NCBI GenBank assembly: GCA_041583495.1
Contig: JBFHFS010000094.1
Coordinates: forward strand, 1 to 10,940
Reading direction: 5' to 3'
Source of the DNA: JBFHFS01 sp041583495
Lineage (GTDB): Bacteria; Bacteroidota; Bacteroidia; Bacteroidales; Marinilabiliaceae
Length of the DNA stretch: 10,940 nucleotides
Within the stretch, counting starts at the first letter, position 1. The number at the start of each line of letters is the position of its first letter. Shown here piece by piece: positions 7,367-10,940 of the stretch. The translations under genes and the position numbers were made by a program. The notes below the pieces were generated by a model. That model saw only the letters and a program-made list of their open reading frames with translations, did no database searches and was not told the origin of the DNA.

Positions 7367-7534
7367 ATGTTTCAGGTGCCACTTGTGCCTAACAGGGAAT
7401 CCGGTTGGATGCCGGAACTGTACCCGCAGCTGTAATCCCCTTTGATACTTTGCAATAACTATCGCCACTGTTCCATCGAAATAGGAGCGGGAAGGTCTTG
7501 TAAAGGGGGAGAGTCAGAAGACCTGCCTGAGCAT
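7367..7534 (+). ncRNA. Cobalamin riboswitch (aptamer domain)
   Basis: The leader of the importer operon carries the conserved cobalamin-riboswitch blocks in order. They are AACAGGGAATCCGG (from 7391), a P4-like pair CCGG/CCGG (7401-7404 with 7412-7415), and the hallmark CTGTACCCGCAGCTGTAA (7418-7435). Then come GCCACTG (7464-7470), GGGAAGG (7489-7495) and the B12 box AGTCAGAAGACCTGCC (7512-7527), one base from the consensus AGYCAGGAGACCTGCC. A closing P1 helix is visible: TTCAGG (7371-7376) with CCTGAG (7526-7531), extended past a bulge by ATG (7367-7369) with CAT (7532-7534). It should sense adenosyl- or another cobalamin and repress the importer when the vitamin is plentiful. The L4 loop TTGGAT departs from the usual TGnnAA; ligand subtype is not determined. 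Confidence 0.96.
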
Positions 7535-7550
7535 TATTATTAACTGATAT

Positions 7551-7572
7551 TAGCTTTCGGGAGGTAAAGTTA
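7551..7572 (+). promoter_or_regulatory. Riboswitch expression platform: hairpin displaying the Shine-Dalgarno sequence
   Basis: TAGCTTT (7551-7557) pairs with AAAGTTA (7566-7572) as a 7-bp stem with one G-U pair. Its 8-nt loop CGGGAGGT (7558-7565) contains the Shine-Dalgarno sequence GGGAGG (7559-7564), seven bases before the ATG at 7572. Loop bases CGGG (7558-7561) are complementary to CCCG (7423-7426) in the conserved aptamer segment. This fits the L5-L13 kissing-loop design known for cobalamin riboswitches, in which ligand binding hides the ribosome site. No terminator-like T-run follows, so control is probably translational. The pairing is inferred, not tested. Confidence 0.7.
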
Positions 7573-8720
7573 TGAGTTGTAAAAAAATCCTTGGCGCCAT
7601 TGTGTGCCTCTTCGTCGTTTTTGGTTGCCAAACGGCTTCAAAAAAGAACAACCCCGTTTCCTTATTTTCAGGGCAGGAGCCCGATTCGGTTTATCAGCCG
7701 CGGTATGCTAAAGGGTTCACCATTTCGTACTACGGTCAAGTGAAGCTCATTGAGGTCAAAGACCCCTGGGATTCGTCTGCTGCCGGGTCCCGTTTTTTGG
7801 TCGGGCCCTGTTCTAAGTCTGAGCAATATAAAGCCTCATTGGTTCCTTATATTTCGTTGCCGGTATCAAATTGGGCTTGTTTCTCATCCACTCAGGTGGT
7901 GTTTGCCGACAAGCTGGGTGTTCTCGAAACCTTAAAGAGTGTGGCTGAACCTCAATATATATCTCATCCTCTGATTAAGCAGAAATTAAAGAAGGGCTTA
8001 ATCCGGGATGTTGGACTTGCCAGTGCGGCAGATGTGGAGGTTCTTTTGGCTTCGGCGCCACAGTTTATTTTTGTTTCTCCTTTTATGGACAACCGTTATG
8101 GACCTCTTACCGAAGCGGGTTTATTGGTGGTTCCCGATGCCGGTTATCTGGAGCCGTCTCCTCTTGCCCGTGCCGAATGGGTGATGTTGTTCAGTGCCTT
8201 TTTTGATAAAGAACAGGAAGCTGCCGAACTCTTTAATGGAATAGAGAAACAGTATCTTCAAGTGCGGGAACAGGCCCGGCAGACCCCTGAGCGTCCCTCG
8301 GTAATTACCGGTACGCTCTATCAGGATGTTTGGTATTTGCCGGCAGGCGGGAGTTATATGGCTCGTCTGTTTGCGGATGCCGGCACGGTTTATCCCTACC
8401 GGGAGGTTCCGGGAACCGGTTCACAGGCATTGGACTTTGAGACGGTATTTAACCAGACCTGGAAATCCGATTTCTGGGTTTTGATAGTTAATCATCCGGG
8501 TAATTTTAGGGCAGCCAATTTTTTGGAAATGGATGGGCGGTATGAGGATTTTGATGCTTATAAAAAAGGGCAGGTGTTGTATTCCAACAGCTCGGACTCC
8601 CAATTCTTTGAGAAGGGGGTTTTGGAGCCTCAAGTTATACTGAAAGACCTTGCCGCGCTGATGCATCCAGATCTTTTTCCGCTCTACCAGCCTGTTTTTT
8701 TTGAGTTTTTACAACAATAA
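7572..8720 (+). CDS. btuF: Cobalamin (corrinoid) ABC-importer substrate-binding lipoprotein, BtuF-like
   Basis: A 382-residue binding protein that would capture corrinoid in the periplasm and deliver it to the permease encoded next. The lipobox VFGC gives a predicted lipidated Cys19, so it is membrane anchored rather than soluble like E. coli BtuF (266 residues). It fits the iron-siderophore/B12 periplasmic-binding family: SLPVSNWACFSSTQVVFADKLGVLETLKSV near residue 96 is the usual first-lobe start, followed by VEVLLASAPQFIFVSPF. The second lobe has ITGTLYQDVWYLPAGGSYMARLFADAG (near 237) and the typical end DLAALMHPDLFPLY. The start is fixed by the only strong Shine-Dalgarno sequence in the window. 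Substrate is inferred from the riboswitch, because relatives also bind ferric siderophores or haem. It is first in the operon, 8 bp before the permease gene. Confidence 0.88.
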   Translation: MSCKKILGAIVCLFVVFGCQTASKKNNPVSLFSGQEPDSVYQPRYAKGFTISYYGQVKLIEVKDPWDSSAAGSRFLVGPCSKSEQYKASLVPYISLPVSNWACFSSTQVVFADKLGVLETLKSVAEPQYISHPLIKQKLKKGLIRDVGLASAADVEVLLASAPQFIFVSPFMDNRYGPLTEAGLLVVPDAGYLEPSPLARAEWVMLFSAFFDKEQEAAELFNGIEKQYLQVREQARQTPERPSVITGTLYQDVWYLPAGGSYMARLFADAGTVYPYREVPGTGSQALDFETVFNQTWKSDFWVLIVNHPGNFRAANFLEMDGRYEDFDAYKKGQVLYSNSSDSQFFEKGVLEPQVILKDLAALMHPDLFPLYQPVFFEFLQQ

Positions 8721-8728
8721 GTTATTCG

Positions 8729-9793
8729 ATGGTTTTAACGGGCAATGGATTAGGACATAAGCGGATATATTTGTGGATAATGGTGTTGTTTGTTGCAGCC
8801 GGATTTCTTTTTCTGCTCAATATCGCATTAGGGTCGGTAAATATTCCCATCAGCGAGGTTCTTAACATTTCGCTGGGGCGGCCAGTCGATCAGGAAAGCT
8901 GGAGACTTATCATCCTAAAAAGCCGTTTGCCTCAGGCCATCACTGCCATCCTAGCAGGCACCGGTCTGGCTGTGGGGGGGCTTCAGATGCAGACATTGTT
9001 TCGCAATCCCCTTGCAGGCCCTTCCATCCTGGGTATTAGTTCTGGCGCCGGATTGGGCGTGGCCATCGTATTGCTGTTGTTTGGTAAATTGGGTGGCGTA
9101 GCACTTAGTCATCTGGGATGGGCCGGACACCTCACGGTGAGCATGGCAGCATTCATTGGGGCTTTGCTGGTTCTGTTTCTGATTCTTTTTCTCTCCCGCC
9201 ATTTGCGCGACAATGCCATGTTGCTTATTGTGGGTATTATGGTAGGGTATGCAGCCTCTGCTATTGTAGGGGTCCTTAAGTTTTACAGTATGAAGGAGGA
9301 TGTGCATGCTTATGTGATTTGGGGACTGGGAAGCTTCTCTACCGTATCGTGGTCACAGATGACCATTTTTATTCCGGTGGTGTTGCTGGGTTTGATTGGT
9401 GCGGTATTTCTGGTGAAACCATTGAATGTGATGTTGCTGGGGGAGCAATATGCGCGGAACCTGGGGATTAACATTAGCCGTTCCAGATTGTTAATTATTA
9501 TATGTACCGGACTTTTAACGGCCACCATCACGGCTTTTTGCGGGCCTATTGCCTTTTTGGGGTTGGCAGTTCCGCATTTGACCAAGGTGCTGTTTAAAAC
9601 CTCGGATCATAAAATATTGGTTCCTGCCGTGATGCTGGCAGGTATGGTATTGGCCCTGTTTTGCAACCTGGTGGCACGGATGCCCGGGTTCGACGGGGCG
9701 TTACCGATAAATGCCGTGACCAGTATTATTGGTGCGCCGGTGGTTATTGGCCTGATTTTGAAACGGAGGGCAGGCCGAAATATAGGTATCTAA
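8729..9793 (+). CDS. btuC: Cobalamin ABC-importer permease, FecCD/BtuC family
   Basis: This inner-membrane subunit forms, as a homodimer, the translocation path of a type II ABC importer. It has 354 residues, slightly more than E. coli BtuC (326). Hydrophobic segments run throughout and fit about ten helices, the first at residues 13-35. FecCD signatures are SRLPQAITAILAG (65-77), GGLQMQ (83-88), FRNPLAGPSILGISSGAGLG (91-110) and, near the C-terminus, CGPIAFLGLAVPHLTK (271-286), close to the region that contacts the ATPase. The protein ends in the common GAPVVIGLIL plus basic tail. It lies between the binding-protein and ATPase genes with gaps of 8 and 9 bp and so shares their riboswitch-controlled transcript. 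Specificity for corrinoids rests on that context; the family also includes siderophore and haem permeases. Confidence 0.92.
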   Translation: MVLTGNGLGHKRIYLWIMVLFVAAGFLFLLNIALGSVNIPISEVLNISLGRPVDQESWRLIILKSRLPQAITAILAGTGLAVGGLQMQTLFRNPLAGPSILGISSGAGLGVAIVLLLFGKLGGVALSHLGWAGHLTVSMAAFIGALLVLFLILFLSRHLRDNAMLLIVGIMVGYAASAIVGVLKFYSMKEDVHAYVIWGLGSFSTVSWSQMTIFIPVVLLGLIGAVFLVKPLNVMLLGEQYARNLGINISRSRLLIIICTGLLTATITAFCGPIAFLGLAVPHLTKVLFKTSDHKILVPAVMLAGMVLALFCNLVARMPGFDGALPINAVTSIIGAPVVIGLILKRRAGRNIGI

Positions 9794-9802
9794 AGCAAGC
9801 AT

Positions 9803-10828
9803 ATGCAAGAGTTGATTTGTACTTCAGATTTGTCAATAGGCTATCCAACCCGTGGTGGGAAACAGGTTTTGCACGCTCATATAGATGTGAAACTGTTGGC
9901 GGGTGAATTTGCCTGTTTGCTGGGGCCAAATGGCTCGGGTAAGTCAACCTTGCTTCAAACCCTTACGGGGTTTTTACCCCAGCTGGGAGGACAGGTCTTT
10001 ATGGTGGGGCGCGATCTGAAGTCGATCTCCGACCGGGAGATGGCTTTGCTGGCCAGCGTTGTGCTTACCGAGCGGGTTTTTGTGTCCAATATGACAGTCT
10101 TCGATTTGGTGGCATTGGGTCGGGTCCCCTACACCGGCTTTTTTGGCATGTTGAGTAAAAAAGATAAAGCCCTGGTCAAAGAGGCTATCGTTGCCGTTGG
10201 GCTGGAGGGCTTCGAGGAACGCTCTATAATGGCCATGAGTGACGGGGAGCGGCAAAAGGCTATGATCGCCAAGGCCCTGGTGCAGGAGGCCCCTCTGATC
10301 CTGTTGGATGAGCCAACGGCCTTTCTGGATTTGCCCAGCCGGATTGAAATAATGCATCTGTTAAGAAAGTTGGCTCATGAGCGGGGAATTGGTATCCTGC
10401 TCTCCACGCACGACCTGGATTTGGCCCTTCAGATGGCCGATAAGATCTGGTTGCTGGCATCGGGCCGTGCCATGGAGACAGGTACTCCCGAAGATCTTGT
10501 TTTAACCAATGAGTTCAGAAGCTTTTTTGAGCGGGAGGGCATCCTTTTCGATAACAATACCGGGCAATTTACGGTTGAAAAGCAAAATGTAAAGACCATC
10601 CGGCTGGTTGGTAAAGGGGTGGAATACAAGTGGGTGAGCCGTGCTTTGGCCCGTCGTGGGTTTGCCACTTCCGATGAACCCTTCAATGGCATGCAGGTGG
10701 AGATTCGATCCGACGGACAGCGTGAATATCTTCTGTCGGGTCCCTCCGGAAAGACCCATAAACTACGCACCATCGAAGATCTTCTGGAACAACTGAAATT
10801 GGAGGAACGAAGGTTCCTGACAGAATAG
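9803..10828 (+). CDS. btuD: Cobalamin ABC-importer ATPase with extra C-terminal domain, BtuD-like
   Basis: This cytoplasmic ATPase powers the importer. Motifs in order are the A-loop Tyr14, Walker A GPNGSGKST (41-49), ABC signature MSDGE (145-149), Walker B LILLDEP (165-171) with catalytic Glu170, D-loop FLD (174-176) and switch His203 in STHD. Two features stand out. Where relatives such as FepC/BtuD have the Q-loop Gln (LLPQ), this protein reads VVLTER, with Thr89 in that position by counting back from the conserved GR at 106-107. It also continues about 85 residues beyond the usual end near 255; the extra part (about 260-335) looks like a compact alpha/beta domain, KTIRLVGKG...ALARRGF...MQVEIRSDG...TIEDLLEQL, which I cannot name. 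The MSDGE signature differs from the common LSGGE. It is third in the operon, and no convincing terminator follows. Confidence 0.92.
   Translation: MQELICTSDLSIGYPTRGGKQVLHAHIDVKLLAGEFACLLGPNGSGKSTLLQTLTGFLPQLGGQVFMVGRDLKSISDREMALLASVVLTERVFVSNMTVFDLVALGRVPYTGFFGMLSKKDKALVKEAIVAVGLEGFEERSIMAMSDGERQKAMIAKALVQEAPLILLDEPTAFLDLPSRIEIMHLLRKLAHERGIGILLSTHDLDLALQMADKIWLLASGRAMETGTPEDLVLTNEFRSFFEREGILFDNNTGQFTVEKQNVKTIRLVGKGVEYKWVSRALARRGFATSDEPFNGMQVEIRSDGQREYLLSGPSGKTHKLRTIEDLLEQLKLEERRFLTE
10803..10818 (+). repeat. Hairpin inside the 3' end of the ATPase gene
   Basis: AGGAAC (10803-10808) and GTTCCT (10813-10818) are perfect inverted repeats around GAAG, ending ten bases before the end of the coding sequence. 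No T-run follows, so it is not an intrinsic terminator. It may affect mRNA stability or be chance. Confidence 0.3.
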
Positions 10829-10899
10829 ACCCTGGCGCTGTCGTTCTGGCAGCTTCCCGATTTTGGCATATCCTTTGAAAACACTTCATCCGGTTTTTG

Positions 10900-10921
10900 T
10901 TAAATTATTTAAACTGTTTAA
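10900..10921. repeat. Overlapping A/T-rich inverted repeats upstream of a possible next gene
   Basis: TTAAAT-T-ATTTAA (10900-10912) and TTAAAC-T-GTTTAA (10909-10921) are two perfect 6-1-6 inverted repeats that share four bases and end three bases before an ATG. The region is low in complexity, so a regulatory role is only possible. Confidence 0.3.
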
Positions 10922-10924
10922 GCT

Positions 10925-10940
10925 ATGCAAAAAGGGAAAA
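10925..10940 (+). CDS. Possible first codons of the next gene, cut by the window edge
   Basis: An ATG at 10925 opens a frame reading M-Q-K-G-K to the edge. It lies 96 bp after the ATPase gene on the same strand, and no clear terminator intervenes, so it could be a fourth gene of the riboswitch operon or a separately promoted gene. Five codons are too few to judge function or to prove that this is a start. Confidence 0.25.

Noticed and set aside
7521..7564. Direct masking of the Shine-Dalgarno sequence by the B12-box segment ACCTGCC pairing with GGGAGGT
   Set aside because: The pairing has a central G-G mismatch and uses bases needed for the aptamer core and P1 stem, so it would give the wrong regulatory sign. 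The loop-loop pairing with 7423-7426 is more consistent.
7389..7631. 80-codon minus-strand open frame across the riboswitch
   Set aside because: The region is fully explained by the cobalamin aptamer and expression platform on the plus strand.
10821..10848. CAGAA...TTCTG stem-loop after the ATPase gene as a terminator
   Set aside because: The stem is only 5 bp with a large loop and is not followed by a T-run.
10429..10884. 151-codon minus-strand open frame overlapping the end of the ATPase gene
   Set aside because: The sense strand encodes the continuing C-terminal domain without interruption. The antisense product is Ser/Arg-rich, low in information, and has no promoter or family signature.

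Overview
The window is typical chromosomal DNA of a Bacteroidota bacterium, perhaps of the Bacteroidales/Marinilabiliales group (the order is a guess). The evidence is a SusC/SusD outer-membrane pair, several copies of the Bacteroidota -7 promoter element TAnnTTTG, near absence of Shine-Dalgarno sequences, and a DUF6132-type small membrane protein. There are seven complete protein genes, one gene cut by the left edge, and possibly the first codons of another at the right edge. I see no tRNA, rRNA, insertion sequence, CRISPR array or phage gene.

Layout. 1-4344: a SusC-like TonB-dependent receptor (N-terminus outside the window) and its SusD-like lipoprotein, closed by a strong intrinsic terminator (4369-4403). 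No carbohydrate-active enzyme or regulator is visible, so the substrate is unknown. 4345-4626: 282 bp without a gene, holding the terminator, a perfect 12-bp palindrome and a promoter for the next gene. 4627-5658: zinc-dependent L-threonine 3-dehydrogenase (tdh) with its own terminator. 5750-5941 (minus): a 63-residue DUF6132-like membrane protein converging on tdh. 5942-6115: a divergent promoter region with an inverted repeat inside the spacer of the rightward promoter. 6116-7333: a secreted protein of unknown function.

7354-10828 is the most informative part: a cobalamin riboswitch followed by a closely spaced three-gene ABC importer operon. The genes encode a lipoprotein substrate-binding protein (BtuF-like), a FecCD/BtuC-like permease and a BtuD-like ATPase. 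The riboswitch supports vitamin B12 or another corrinoid as the substrate. Its expression platform appears to place a strong Shine-Dalgarno sequence in a hairpin loop. Four bases of that loop can pair with the conserved CCCGC segment of the aptamer, as expected for a kissing-loop switch that shuts off translation when B12 is bound. The ATPase has a Thr where the Q-loop Gln is expected, and an uncharacterised C-terminal extension of about 85 residues.

The parts appear independent: nutrient uptake by SusCD, threonine catabolism, and B12 import. I found no clear new multi-gene system. The best items for follow-up are the ATPase variant with its extra domain, the riboswitch platform, the unknown secreted protein, and the promoter-embedded inverted repeat at 6061-6078.
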